From: Erythroxylum novogranatense | Lineage: Eukaryota; Streptophyta; Magnoliopsida; Malpighiales; Erythroxylaceae | Assembly: GCA_029891385.1 (NCBI GenBank) | Contig: CM057224.1 | Span: 34,787,005 to 34,851,004, forward strand | Length of the DNA stretch: 64,000 nucleotides | Reading direction: 5' to 3' | Shown: positions 11,055-22,408 of the stretch, piece after piece | Layout: each line of letters begins with the position of its first letter | Numbering within the stretch: the stretch's first letter is position 1 | The notes under the pieces: generated by a model | Seen by the model: the letters and a program-made list of their open reading frames with translations, nothing else | Databases searched by the model: none | What the model was told of the DNA's origin: nothing | Translations under genes and position numbers: made by a program

Positions 11055-11264
11055 TGGTGTAGTTGGGTACAATATCTTGTATGCTGAACCGTAACTACGC
11101 AAATTAATATTGTCCGCTTTGGCCGGAGTTCTAGCTCAATAGTAAGAGGCGTGCATCTCAACGCAATAAAACTGTGAATTCAGGGGATCGAACCCGGTCA
11201 AAGTGGACAATACTAATTTGCATGGTTGCGATTCAACGTACAAATACCGTACCCAACCACACCA
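11055..11264. repeat. Foldback element with pol III-like A and B boxes
   Basis: Two imperfect arms of about 70 bp, 11055-11124 and 11196-11264, are reverse complements of each other (both read TGGTGTRGTTGGGTAC at the outer end and AATATTGTCC near the inner end). The loop of about 70 bp contains TAGCTCAATAGT (11132-11143), close to the tRNA A box, and GGATCGAACCC (11185-11195), one base from the B box. This suggests a SINE- or tRNA-derived foldback (MITE-like). It is not a functional tRNA gene: the acceptor stem does not form and the box spacing is long. Confidence 0.75.
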
Positions 11265-12659
11265 ATACCAAAAGTAAAGCTGAGCGGAATGTGCTAATTA
11301 AATAGTCTCTCTGCAATAGGCAAGTTGGAGATATCAGGAAGAGTCAACAGAGACCATAGGTCCATACCCTATATAAATATCTTTGTTCTTAAATGTAGTT
11401 CTATACAATTGACTGGGCAAATAATTTAATTAAAAAATGTAATTTATTAATTATGATACATTTAATAATTTGACTAACGTGTGTTTGAGTTGCGAATTTT
11501 ATTGATATAAAAGAATTTAATGTCAAATTATTTATCTAGATAATTGATGTGGCAGACAAGGCTTCACGAAACTGATACTAGTTAGAGCTTAACGAGTAAA
11601 AAAGACTGATGGGTTGTTACTTGGGTCGCTTTAAGAGTCAGACTGAGCTACCAGAAGCAGAAAATGGGAATTTAAGAGAAGACAAAGAGGAATCTAAGGT
11701 AAGGCATGGACGTTATGCCACCATCTCAAATTCTTTAATCGTCTTCTTCATCACAGGTCTGCTTAAAGCATGTGATCCTGGTGGCAATGGCTTGATTTTG
11801 TTTTAAGTCCCAAAGCTTTGAAGAGTCTTGAGAATATTAATGTTTCAGTTTCATATAATATCATAAAAGGAAGGAAAATTATATTATTGTTACTTTGCGT
11901 TAAGAAAGTTCCCCACTTCCCCTTTCAGATGCGATTTCGGCAATCGTCATAAAAAATTTCAGGTTTGCTTCATGGGAATGTAATGCTTAGTGCCTCCTTA
12001 CATATTTTAGCATAGTATTGAAAGATGGAGGAAATATTACGTTACTTGGCTGTGTATGAAACTTTATGGAAAAAATCAAATTGGTATTACACTTAAAAGA
12101 GTCTGCTGCTACATGGTATTGTCTTCATTACACTATGCATAGGGCACTAAGGAAATTAGTGTGACTTTGGAATGAGGCAAGACCTCTGAAGAAAGTTGGA
12201 ATAAAAAGAAGAGAAAAGGTACCCACTATCCCCTAGTTTAAGCTACATGCGTAGGCTGGTCGAATATCGATTGGTTAGCTGGTTGGTTGAAGAGAAAGAA
12301 GAGTTCTTGGCTCTGACACATGACTAAATAAAGTTTGTCTAATTGACTGAAACTGACATCAGTTCATTTTGAACATTTTATTTATATTACCTTTTTCCTT
12401 AAAAAAATGAAAAGAACACACCCATTAGCCATCATTTTCTTTGTAAGAACATTTTTAATTTAATATGAGTTTTATCTTCTTATTAACTTGTTTTTTACTT
12501 TTGAGAAGAATATATGCTTGTAAGTGGGATCTGGGGAGACTTGTGAGCAGGTCCACGTATAGCAGCACTTTGGTGCAATGGAGTCGTTGAATAATTATGT
12601 CTCGATGTCCCACCATATTCCTTATCATGTCAAGCATAGAAAAGTCTTGTGCATTATAG
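11265..12659. other. Intergenic DNA, no gene supported
   Basis: AT-rich. A short ORF at 11609-11806 begins MGCYLGRFKS and is followed by a GTAAGG donor-like site after codon 30, but no family is recognisable and no further exon is seen. I leave it uncalled. Confidence 0.5.
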
Positions 12660-12769
12660 ATTCTTTTCTTTTTCTTACAAAGGATAATAAAACAAATAAT
12701 CCTCACACAACTCAAACTATAAACACCTTATTAGCGCAGTATTCTGCAGTACAAAACTTCTTGCTTGTC

Positions 12770-13260
12770 TCGGTGAATGAGCTCCGTAATGACCGTCAGA
12801 GGCTCCTGAAGTATTTGCAGGCTTGAGCTTGATAAAATTACTAGAGAAGCTACGCTATCGGCCCACTGGTTTTCTTTGCGGTATATGTACTGAAAATGCA
12901 TCTCTCATGCTTAATGGATTAAACCACGGGTACTTGCTACCGAAAAATTATCTTTAGACAAAACTATATTGGAAGAGGAAAGAATATTAATAACCTCTAA
13001 TAATCCACTTCAACGACAACGTGTCAATATCCAAGCGTCCATGTTAGTGTAAGGTTCGAGTAGACTCTCCAAAGTTCGACAGCTAGTGGCAAATCCCTTC
13101 CAATGTTCTGTAGAAATCCACCATACCACTGTCCGTGGTAGTCCCTAATTAATCCTCCAGCAGTAACAATATTAGATCTTTGTTTAACCGCTCCATCTGT
13201 ATTTAATTTGACCCAATCTTCCGTCTGTTTGGTCCAACCAACTAAATTGCCCACAAGCAA
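12770..13260 (-). pseudogene. LINE-1 RNase H domain
   Basis: The minus-strand peptide contains WVKLNTDGA and AGGLIRDYHGQWYGGF, the plant RVT_3/RNase H signature with the first catalytic Asp in NTDGA. Further along, in other frames, YRKENQWADSVASL resembles the C-terminal HxREGNxxADxLA motif, with His replaced or shifted. Broken by frameshifts near 13020. Confidence 0.8.
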
Positions 13261-13539
13261 ACCCTATGTCTTAAACATGCAACTTTCCATAACTCTTGCC
13301 CTGACCATCCAATCAATGTAATCCATAACGGCTCTAGTACCTTCTTCTGGCCAAACAAATTCGGCCTTCAAAAGGCTTTTGTTTCTCCATTGCCATAAAA
13401 ACCAACATGCAACTTCATATATTGTAACCCAATCAACTTACTTTACTTGTGGTGCTTCATATGGTTGGATTTTACCCACATCCCCTCATCTTGTTGAAAA
13501 AATTCCGTATCAACCACCTTAGAGGGGAACTTACACCAG

Positions 13540-13907
13540 AAGGCTTTTACTCTCAGACAATCCCATAAAACATGCAATGTTGACTCTTCTTACCCACAGA
13601 AGTGACAACTGCTATCTATTGTGATATGTCGAGCTACTCGTTGTTGATTGGTCAGTAGTTTTCTCTTAGCCAGTAAACAAAGGAAGGTCCTAATATGCTG
13701 GGGCCTAACTCATTTCCAGATTAACTCCCATATTCTATTATTAGCATCCTTGTTACTAACTTTGATTAAGTCATAAGCTGACGCCGCTGCGAACCTCCTA
13801 TGATCAGTATGTCCCCACACTAGCTTATTTTTCTCTATGCCTTTTACATTAGGACGGATCGTTGCAATATCTATACATATTGTGGAAGAAAGATATTGTT
13901 GGGACAA
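13540..13907 (-). pseudogene. LINE-1 zf-RVT region
   Basis: The minus strand reads FAAASAYDLIKV...NRIWELIWK, the linker before the zinc-binding domain, then CHFCG-EESTLHVLWDCL near 13560-13620, matching the zf-RVT pattern CxxC...ES..H.L..C. Stops interrupt it. Confidence 0.75.
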
Positions 13908-14149
13908 ATTTCACTGCCAGGTGCTAACTTCATTTGCAAAATCCTCAATTGTAACAAAAAGAATGCTATCAAGAATTGAAGAGCTCATCATGAATATCAA
14001 TGGTCCCCAACCATTCTTTCAATTATCCAGCCAGAAGAAAATACGTCTACCATTACCCAGATTCTATTTTATACCTTGTCATACAAACCACCAAGTTGCA
14101 GATATCCCCCTCCAAATGACCGAAGCCCCTTTCCTATCTAGCGTGTGAG

Positions 14150-15560
14150 GGATATGATATGTATCTATTCGATATTTTGCCCTTAGGATCTGGACCTATA
14201 AAGTTGTGGGTTGAGTAATCAAAGCCCAGCCTAACTTTGTCAGTAGTGCATCATTAGAAGAACGAATGTGTTTAATGCGAATGCGTTTAATGTTTAGGCT
14301 CCTTGCTTTTTTGGGCTGATACACTGTCGCCCATTTAACTAAATGCATTTTCCTATGGTCGTCTGTTGAACCCTATATAAAATCCCTCATGATTCTCTCG
14401 AAATCATCGCAAAGTTGCCTCAGAATTCTCACCATTTGCATTGTAAAAATTGGGAGGGACAAAATTACTGATTAGTTTAAAGTTACTCGCCCCGTTAGAG
14501 ACAAAATCCTTGCACGCCATCCTGCATGTGCATTTTCTCGAGAAACAATCTTGGAAAAAAATCCAAACTTTAGCAGTATTAAATTTTTGTCCTGAAGCTT
14601 TACAAAATACCTCTAAAGTCATTGCTATCACTTGGTCTGTGATCCCGTAGCTTCAGTAAACAAAACGAGGTCATCTGCAAAGAAAAGATGAGAGATGTGA
14701 GGTCCTGTAGGACTTAGTTTTATCGATTTCCAAATTTCGTATCCTACCTCCTTCGAAATAAGGTGACCTAGGCTTTCCATATATAGCACAAAAAGATAAG
14801 GCAAGATCTAATCGCCTTGCCGAATACCCCTTGAGGGACTGAAGAGATCAATAAAGGTGCCCTGCCAAGCAACTTGCATAGACACAGTTGTCACACACTT
14901 CATAATGACACTGATTAAATTTTCAGGTATCCTAATGTCCGTTAAAGTGTTTTGTATAAAATTCCAGCAAAGTCGATCGTATGCTTTTCCAAATCTACCT
15001 TGATAGCAAAGTACGTTGTCTTTCCCTTTTTCTTTTGCATCGAATGAATGACCTCCTGATCGATGATAATATTATCCGTTATTTGCCTTTCAGGTATAAA
15101 ACTGCATTGATTCGCCTCCACTAGATGATCCAAATGTTTTTCAATCGATTCACAATAACTTTAGAAATAATATTGTAAAGCATAGTACAGAGGCTAATTG
15201 GTCGAAATTGAGAGATATTATTCGGAGAGGAGATTTTGGAGATCAATACCATAATGGTTTGATTCAGATCCTTTACCCATCGTTCCAGTCAAAAGACTTC
15301 CTGGATATATACGTCACCATTTTTGGCCCTACCTTCCCAATTGATTTTGAAAAAATAATGCATTGAAACCATCGACACTAGGGGCTTTATTTGGATTCAT
15401 GTCAAAAACTACCTTATTGAAACTGCCCTACCTTCCCCAATTGATTTTGAAAAAATAATGCATTGAAACCATCTTTACCAGGGGCTTTATTTGGATTCAT
15501 ATCAAAAATTGCCTTTTTGATTTTGGTTTCATGGATTGGAAGGGTTAAGTCATGAACTCT
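14150..15560 (-). pseudogene. LINE-1 reverse transcriptase
   Basis: Minus-strand RT blocks in order: MNPNKAPGxDGFNALFFQ (twice, see the tandem duplication), NQCSFIPERQITDNIIIDQEVIH (14942-15133), the FADDLVLF catalytic box at 14670-14681, and FCKASGQKFNTAKVWIFF (14404-14631). These match L1-clade RT domains 1 to 6. Many frameshifts and stops separate the blocks, so no protein can be made. Role: target-primed reverse transcription of LINE RNA. Confidence 0.88.
15327..15524 (-). repeat. 99-bp tandem duplication inside LINE-1 RT
   Basis: 15327-15425 and 15426-15524 are near-identical head-to-tail copies (both start CCCTACCTTCCC on the + strand). On the minus strand each encodes the conserved MNPNKAPG.DGFNALFFQ block, so this RT motif is present twice in the element. 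Confidence 0.9.
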
Positions 15561-16122
15561 TTCCTCCGATAGCGAAGGAACGACTTATGAGATTAGAAAC
15601 TAGTGCATATTCCTATCTTCGTTAGTATAAAGTTGGACAAAAAACATCCTCGCTAATAGACGTAGTTGCTCTGGATTAGATATCAATGACCCATTGGAAG
15701 CAATGAGCCGCTCTGTCTTCATTTTCTTTCTTTCTGATAGAGTGATAGTGTGGTCATATTTGTTATTCCGATCACCATTCGAAATCTATTCACATCTGGC
15801 TCTCTAGTGTCAAAAAATTTCCTCCTCACACAATACCTACATCAATTCCCCACTCAGATTTTCCTTCAAGACTAAAGTGAATCCAAATTGCCGACCTCTA
15901 TGACCCTCTGAATTCCTTCCAACTGTGTTAACGGTCTTTTTTATGGAATATATTGCCAAAAACTAACTTATTCCATCTCATAAGGTGGTTGGAGAATTGG
16001 TCTAAAGATTTACTCAACATCTCCTCTACTGGTAACCAATGCTCTGCTACCATATCATCAAAACCTGCATGTGTTAGCCAAGCATTTTGGACTTGAAACA
16101 CTGGAATCCCTCTTATTCTTGG

Positions 16123-16752
16123 TTAGGGTCTTTGTAAATGAATCAGCATAGGTCTATGATTTGAACCAAGAAAGGGTAAATGATGATTCAACGTTTGAGG
16201 AAAATCATATAGCCAAGACTTCGAACCAAAAACTCTATCCAGGCTAGCTTGTACCGTTCCTCTCCACCAAGTAAACTTTGATCCAACAAATCCCAAATCA
16301 TGTAGTCCACTCCCATGCACCCATTCCTTAAATTCTTTATTCACCACCCACAATAACTTTATTCCACCCCGTTTATATAAGATCTCAATTTTAGCATTAA
16401 AATCCTCTCCTACAAGCTAGGGTCTATGAATAGAACATCCTACCCATCTTAAAACTGGCTAGATAATGGTTTGAGAAGAGAATTAAGGGCTAGCATAAAC
16501 TGTTGTAAAATCGAACGAGCAAGAATCATACTTGATAGTGGTATGAATAAATTGGTGATGAGCTATTACTACAAAGATATCAAATTCATCCATCCATAAC
16601 ATCCATACCCCTCTAGAAAAGCCTTCGATTTCTACTATAAACGAATAATCAAACCCTGAACTAAGGACTACTTCGTCTGCCCAAGATCTACTAATTCGAG
16701 TTTCCATCAAAACTAAGATACCAGTTTTGTAATTATGAATGTAGGTACGCAA
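16123..16752 (-). pseudogene. LINE-1 endonuclease
   Basis: Two minus-strand frames give the apurinic-like endonuclease: ILVLMETRIS (catalytic Glu in MET/E-T-x) with the downstream GVWMLWMDEFDI (16483-16752), then GLHDLGFVGSKFTWWRG...LDRVF...GSNHRPMLI (16123-16353), which holds the conserved SDH/SNHRP end. The frames are separated by a shift and stops. It would nick target DNA to start integration. Confidence 0.87.
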
Positions 16753-17689
16753 TATGGCATGGAATCCATATTATGATCGACATACAAAAATTAAAAATGT
16801 GAACTGTCTACTTCTACAACTGAGTGTAAGATGTACCTCTGACGTAGGCTTTTTTGTTTCCATCGCCCTGTGTTTGTGTTGCAATCTCCTCATTGTGTCC
16901 GTTTGGATTTGTGTCTTTCAACATACTTGATCCTCCTGCTAAATCTGGAGGTTCAGTGGGAGGAAGTGTGGTTAAACCCTACCAACCACCTCAGGGTCCT
17001 CGATTCCTTCCATCAAATGGAGTCGCTCCTTAACATCTTGCTCTCTGTTCTCAATGACCTGACTATCACAGTCCATTTCAATATGAGAGTTGATTTTAAC
17101 CACTAGATGTTTATCCAGTGATGTGGGTTGGAGTTGAAGTATAGGGAAAGTATCTGATCCCTTTTCCTGGTGACAACTAGCCTGGGATCGTTCCCCCTGG
17201 GTCTACTTAATTATGGCTACCAACTTTCCTTGTGAAGCATTCCTCGAATTCCATTTAGGCCCAGAAGACATAAACGTTGTTCCCAGTTGAGATTGCTTTC
17301 CATTGCCAATTAAGTTTGCCAAATTAAATCTTTGTCCGAATCTAGTAAAATTACTATTCTGTGGAGTCTCTGTCTATGTAGTAGACTCTTCCCCTATGAA
17401 TTCCTTCTCTGATAGTATTGAAAACCTCGAGCCTCCTATTTGATGAGCCTCCCTGTTGCTTCCCATCTGTTCCTAATGATTCATGGAATTTCATGGAGCC
17501 TTCCATTGCACCTAAATCTAGGGTCTATAGTCGTTGGTGTTCATGCCTGTTTGTTTCTTATCTGCTACACCTGACGTACTCCCCTTTCCTGTCACTCCTT
17601 CGCCTTCACCAGAGATCGGGTTATGAGGTTCAGATTAAGTACGTTGTTGCTATGGACAAACGGAAGAGTCATGACCTACCATTCCACAA

Positions 17690-18457
17690 CTATAGCAGAT
17701 TTGTGGCAGCCCCTTTATAAGCCACCAGTATCATCTCCCAGTCGAGCTCCACGCTTGTATGTAAAGGAGTACTCAAGTTAATATCAACGACGACTTGCGC
17801 AAACCTCCCACATTGGGCCTGCAATGTTGCTTCATCTATCTTAACCGTGTTTCCCACTAGGTTTCCCAGAGCTGTTAGGATCATTGGGTAGTATCGTGCG
17901 ATGGATAATTCCAAGAACAGAAGCCAAACCATTGCTTTGTTAATTTGTCCTTGCAATGGTCAGAAGTTTGGCATCCATCGTTGAACAGAGAGTGCTTGCC
18001 CGAAAACAACCCATGGACCATTTGTTAGAGCCTTAATGTAGTCGTCTTTCTTAATGAACTTTACGAGGAAATAGTCATTTTCTAGATCAACAATCTTCAT
18101 AGGGCCTCGCGGGTTCCACATCGTCTTCAACCGGGAGCTTAGAAGCCGATATCCAATACGTCGACCCAATAGTTTCACGATGACTGCTTTTTTCCATTGT
18201 TTATCTAGTTTTGTCTTAAGATTGTGAGATAATGTAATGCTCCCCCCTAACTCCCTAGGCAGGTGCATGATATCTCCTTCTTCTATTTCTACTGGTTCTT
18301 CGTCAGGCCATACAACGTCCTCAAATTTTATAGTCTCCTTCTCTTCCCCTATCACTGTAGCTCTATAGGACTATTTAGGAAGTGGTGGTGGTTCATTCTC
18401 TCGTTTGTGGGTACGTACTTTTTTAGAAAGGTACCCTTCTTGATCGAGGGATTCCAT
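17690..18457 (-). pseudogene. LINE-1 ORF1 (DUF4283 RNA-binding protein)
   Basis: Likely start at the ATG read at 18457 on the minus strand (MESLDQEGYLSK), followed by an in-frame stop near 18370 and then the DUF4283 domain (KKAVIVKLLGRRIGYRLLSS, YFLVKF, NGPWVVFGQALSVQRW) at 17960-18355. After another stop, 17690-17956 carries the next segment (QCGRFAQVVVDINLSTPL), which in intact elements precedes a CCHC knuckle. Nucleic-acid chaperone or coat protein of the LINE. Dead copy. Confidence 0.87.
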
Positions 18458-19010
18458 GACAATTCCAAAATATAAAGATAACGAAACAACATATAAATAC
18501 AAACTGGAGTTGTTCTTTTTAAAAAGAGAAATTAGAGAGAAATTTTAAGCCAATGACCCCAAATTAACCACAGTTAACACAATATTTGCAAACACCCAAA
18601 AAAATGGATCAAATCCAGAAACAACAAGAAACGAGAATCGATTGGGTAAAAATCAAAACAGATTCGAGAGCAAGAAAACAAGATCGAAATGGAAAGAAAA
18701 AAGAGGACGACAGTCGATTTGATTATGTTTACTCTAATGGAACAAAACTCGTCTATCTAGTGATTATTTAGCGACTTCAGTTTTGCATCAAAGTAAACAA
18801 CAAAATAGTTCTCTATATGGCTTGAGCAAACCTATGCGAGAAAAGATCTAGCGAGAAGAGACCCAGGCGACAGTGCTGAGGAAGAGCTAGGTGCCAACAC
18901 CGACAGCGGCAAGATGAAACCCAAGCAACAAAGGTTCCTTGATAAATTGAGAAATCAAATGGGTTAACAAAAAGACCTGATCAATCGATCGACCGATCTA
19001 TCGACTGTTC

Positions 19011-19438
19011 CCTGTGAAGGAACAGGGCATGAGAGAGGGAGAGAGAGATTAAAAGAAAAGACAGATTCTTTTGAGCATTATTGATTTTAAATACAACTTA
19101 TTTAAACTAATCAAAGAAGTTAAACATTTTAAAAAAAAAAGGAAAGATCATATCCATATCAGAGTCCTTTAATCGTTTCTGCAACACTTGCATAGTGTTA
19201 TTCTGACTCTGTAACTGAAAGCAAATAGATTACCATAAAGGTTTGAATAAGTAGTCTATTATTAGTAGTAGTCTTATAAGAATAGACATAAGTTCCTTAA
19301 AATTATTTATTTAGAAAAGGTAACCCTAAAACTCTATAGTTTGGTGCTTGTTAGGATCTTGGTGTCCATAATTTTGTATTATTGTAATTATATTTGCATG
19401 GAACTGCAATTATAATGATAATCTATAATCGTGCTTTT
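19011..19438. other. AT-rich spacer
   Basis: No gene. It includes the end of a GA-rich microsatellite (GAGAGAGGGAGAGAGAGA, 19030-19050) that may belong to the LINE 5' end, then AT-rich DNA. Confidence 0.5.
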
Positions 19439-20434
19439 TGTTGGGATTTTAAAGAAAAGAAGATGAATAAGATGGGATAAGATAAAGATTAAACAATACA
19501 TAACACTCACATACTTTCATATTATTAAACTTAGTTTCCTTATATAGAAAAATACAAATAACTAAAACAGATTTTTACCCAACAAATCTAACTTATAAGA
19601 TAAAATTAAAGATAATCTAAGACTTATTCTAAGATAATCTAAGACCTATTCTACAAGAATTTTAACAACTACAAAATTTTGAATTAATTTTCAATATTCT
19701 CTCTTAATTCAAAATTTCAAGAATGGAACACTTCTCTCCTAATCTTCATAATATAATGTGAAGCACTTCTCTTCACCAATTAATACACTTCTTATCGTCC
19801 CGTTGATGCCCTTCTCATCAACCTGTAATTATTGGAGCATGTCTCTCTAAATACATCTCGGTGCACTTCTCACCAACTTTCCATCATTGAGCACTTCTCT
19901 CAACTAATTCAAAAAAAAAATCTTCTTCAGTCATTTCATAAGTCTTATCTGATTGAGTGTTCCCAGATGTGATAATTCCCTTTCATTTTCTACCCGTTGT
20001 CACAAGCTAGGACCTTTTAAATGAGTTTTCATCTTAACAACCTATATTAGATAATTTTCATCAATGAAACTTGGGGGTGAGATAATTGTTGAATTGTTGG
20101 TAGTCATGGGAACTATATTTTTGTATTCTCTCACTCAATCTCACAATCCCTCAAAGATCTAAAGCTCTGATACCGTGTTGAGATTTTAGAGAAAAGAAGA
20201 TGAACAAGATGAGATAGGATAAAGATTAAACAATACGTAACACTCCCATACTTTCTTATTATTAAACTTGGTTGTCTTATATAGACAAATACAAATAACT
20301 AAAATAAATTTTTCAGCCAACAAATCCAGCTTATAAAATAAGATTAAAGATAATCTAAGACTTATTCTAAAATAATCTAAAATATATTCTAAAGAAATTT
20401 TACCAACTATAAAATTTTGGATTAATTCTCAACA
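19439..20434 (-). mobile_element. TRIM-like miniature LTR retrotransposon upstream of ATL gene
   Basis: Two direct repeats of about 258 bp (19439-19696 and 20176-20434) bound a 479-bp non-coding interior. On the minus strand the LTR starts TGTTGAGAATTAATCC and ends CTAAAATCTCAACA. Next to the right-hand (5') LTR the minus strand reads GGTATCAGAGC (20164-20174), a Met-tRNA PBS. Next to the left LTR it reads AATTAAGAGAGAA, a PPT. Flanks CTTTT and TTTTT agree at 4 of 5 bases as a target duplication. No ORF, so it is a terminal-repeat retrotransposon in miniature, or a deletion derivative of a copia element. The LTRs differ by roughly 10-15%, so it is not recent. Confidence 0.88.
19729..19900. 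repeat. GCACTTCTC repeats in TRIM interior
   Basis: Six copies of (G/A)CACTTCTC or close variants at about 19729, 19763, 19786, 19808, 19863 and 19891, irregularly spaced by 20-55 bp. Function unknown. Confidence 0.75.
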
Positions 20435-20571
20435 TTTTTGTCGTAATTTGATATCTGTTTACGATTTACCCCGAAGTTAATATGGCATGCAGTTCAGCTT
20501 GCTTGATAGGCCAATTTAGCAATAGTTCTTCTGCAACAGGCTTGTATAATAATAATAGAGGCATTGATTTC

Positions 20572-20586
20572 TATATATTATAAAAG
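20572..20586 (+). promoter_or_regulatory. Candidate TATA box of the ATL gene
   Basis: TATATATTATAAAAG about 450 bp before the ATG, followed by an A/G-rich and then pyrimidine-rich 5' leader. Best TATA-like site between the TRIM element and the gene; not proven. Confidence 0.5.
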
Positions 20587-21029
20587 AAAAAAGGAAGAGA
20601 GAACAAAAAAAGAAGAAGCATTGATTACTTTGATGAACTCCTCAACCAACTTCATCACCCCTCTAGTCAACAAAACATTATAAAATATCTCGCCAAAGAT
20701 AAACAAAAGTGGAAGGACAGCGTAAAGAAAGAGGAGAAGATAAAGTAAAAGAGAATTCGCATCAACTCTAACTCTTCCTTTCTTTCTATGTAAGCCCTTT
20801 TATTGTTTTTACACCCATTTCTTGGTCCTCTATGAAAGTTTCTGTCACTGCAAACTCCTCCTGTTCATTTCCCTTCTAGCTTCTTCATGCATAGGGAAGC
20901 TTTCCCATCGATTTCTTTTAACATTTCTTCGTTGCCAAGGTAGAACTGTTTTAGCTTCTATGTTCTTCATGTAGAGTGCTCAATCCTTTTTCAACTTGTT
21001 CTAATTAAGGAAGGGTAACCGAGTCTGGA

Positions 21030-22148
21030 ATGGCATCACTTGATCTCCCAAAAACTTGGATTCCGTACATGAACAGCACTGACTGTGCACAAGGATTTTG
21101 CAGCTTGTACTGTCCACAATGGTGTTACATTATCTTCCCACCTCCTCCTCCTCTTGAATTCCCCGATGACAGTTCCAACTCAAATTTCTCCCCTCTTGTC
21201 ATTGCAATTATTGGCATTCTTGCAAGTGCTTTCCTTCTTGTAAGCTATTATGCCTTAATATCCAAATACTGTAGAAACCATGAATCAGCAAGAAGAAGAC
21301 ATAACAATGGAGGAATTGAGGAGCTAGAGGACAATCACGACAACCCTTCTCTTCACGAACCTTGGTACACTGCAACAACTGGGTTGGATGAGGCTCTTAT
21401 CAAGTCCATCACAGTATATAAGTTCAAGAAGGGTGACGGGCTGATTGAAGGCACAGATTGCTCAGTGTGTCTCAGTGAATTTGCGGAAGATGAGAGCTTG
21501 AGGCTGTTACCCAAGTGTAGCCATGCTTTTCATGTTCCCTGCATTGACACATGGCTCAGGTCTCACTCCAATTGTCCTTTATGTCGCGCTAACATTATCT
21601 TTATCAGTGCTTCACAGCCTCTATTGCCTTCTCCAGCTACAGAGAGTCCCGAAGCTAATGAATCTTTGCAAGAAACCCAACAAACTAATGATCAAAACAC
21701 AGCTCTGACACAAGAAGATACAGAAAGATCATCAGCAGCTGGGGGAGAGGAAGCATCAGTCCACAATACTGGGGATGTTCAAAAGTCAAACTCCAGCCAA
21801 ATGAGGGTTTTCAGTGGAATGGAGGCGAAGGACACCATAATCGAGATAAGGGAAGATGGTCATGAGCATTTCAGACGATCTGTTTCAATGGATCATTCAT
21901 GTCAAAGTTGCGTTTCGGTTGCAGATATTCTAAGAATGAATCAGGAAGATGAAGTCACAAGTTCAGTGGAAGATGGTTTTGAAGATGTTGGCACATCATC
22001 ATCAAAACACGTAATGCATAAATCTAGTTATAAGAGACGAGTCTTGCAGAGTGTACTCGGTCCTGTGACACTGAAAAGATCATGGTCTAGTGGAAGATTT
22101 TTTCTCAGTGGCCAAGGAAGAGTTAGTGACTCCGTTAGTCCTGTCTAG
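21030..22148 (+). CDS. RING-H2 finger E3 ubiquitin ligase, ATL family (ATL51/52/54-like)
   Basis: Intact, intronless 372-codon gene, as is usual for ATL genes. Domains: an extracytoplasmic N-terminus with Cys-rich DCAQGFCSLYCPQWCY and a poly-Pro run, a transmembrane segment at about residues 54-78 (PLVIAIIGILASAFLLVSYY), a basic stop-transfer stretch, the GLD motif at 118-120, and the RING-H2 finger at 144-186. The zinc ligands C-x2-C-x14-C-x-H-x2-H-x2-C-x10-C-x2-C are all present, with the ATL-typical Trp (DTWLRSH). The C-terminal 180 residues are acidic and Ser-rich, with no other domain. ATL proteins are membrane-anchored E3 ligases that pass ubiquitin from an E2 to targets in defence and stress signalling. 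The ATG fits the family N-terminus (MASLDLPKTWIPYM). The closest relatives I recognise are ATL51/52/54; the exact orthologue is not certain. Confidence 0.95.
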   Translation: MASLDLPKTWIPYMNSTDCAQGFCSLYCPQWCYIIFPPPPPLEFPDDSSNSNFSPLVIAIIGILASAFLLVSYYALISKYCRNHESARRRHNNGGIEELEDNHDNPSLHEPWYTATTGLDEALIKSITVYKFKKGDGLIEGTDCSVCLSEFAEDESLRLLPKCSHAFHVPCIDTWLRSHSNCPLCRANIIFISASQPLLPSPATESPEANESLQETQQTNDQNTALTQEDTERSSAAGGEEASVHNTGDVQKSNSSQMRVFSGMEAKDTIIEIREDGHEHFRRSVSMDHSCQSCVSVADILRMNQEDEVTSSVEDGFEDVGTSSSKHVMHKSSYKRRVLQSVLGPVTLKRSWSSGRFFLSGQGRVSDSVSPV

Positions 22149-22408
22149 TTCACATTCTCCTTTCATGTTCAATTTTTTGTTTTTTCCTTTCAATATCCCA
22201 AGGATTATAATTCGAAGATTAATATAAATGATACGGTAAGTATAGGAGCTATTTTGAGATGAAGATGTTACCATATAATGACACTAGTGATTGATTTGAT
22301 GATTATTTTAACTTCTTTCATTTCTCTTCCGTGTGAAAGTTTTTACAAATTCATGCACCTAATGGAGTGATTCAACCATGGCCGACAACAGAAAAGGACA
22401 AATAAATA
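22149..22408. other. ATL 3' flank
   Basis: AT-rich, probably the 3' UTR with weak AATATA/AATAAA-like signals around 22220. No other gene. Confidence 0.5.

Larger units (their letters stand above)
12660..19010 (-). mobile_element. Degenerate L1-type LINE (LINE-1), minus strand
   Basis: Reading right to left: probable 5' UTR (about 18460-19010), ORF1 with DUF4283 (17690-18457), endonuclease (16123-16752), reverse transcriptase (about 14150-15560), zf-RVT (13540-13907) and RNase H (12770-13260). This is the order of plant L1 LINEs with a C-terminal RNase H. A poor A-rich tail (AAGAAAAAGAAAAGAA on the minus strand, 12661-12680) marks the likely 3' end. Many stops and frameshifts show it is old. 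Both outer boundaries are approximate and I found no convincing target duplication. Confidence 0.85.

Noticed and set aside
11121..11197. Possible tRNA gene (A and B box-like sequences)
   Set aside because: No acceptor stem or proper anticodon arm; the boxes lie in the loop of a long inverted repeat, so it is called a foldback element instead.
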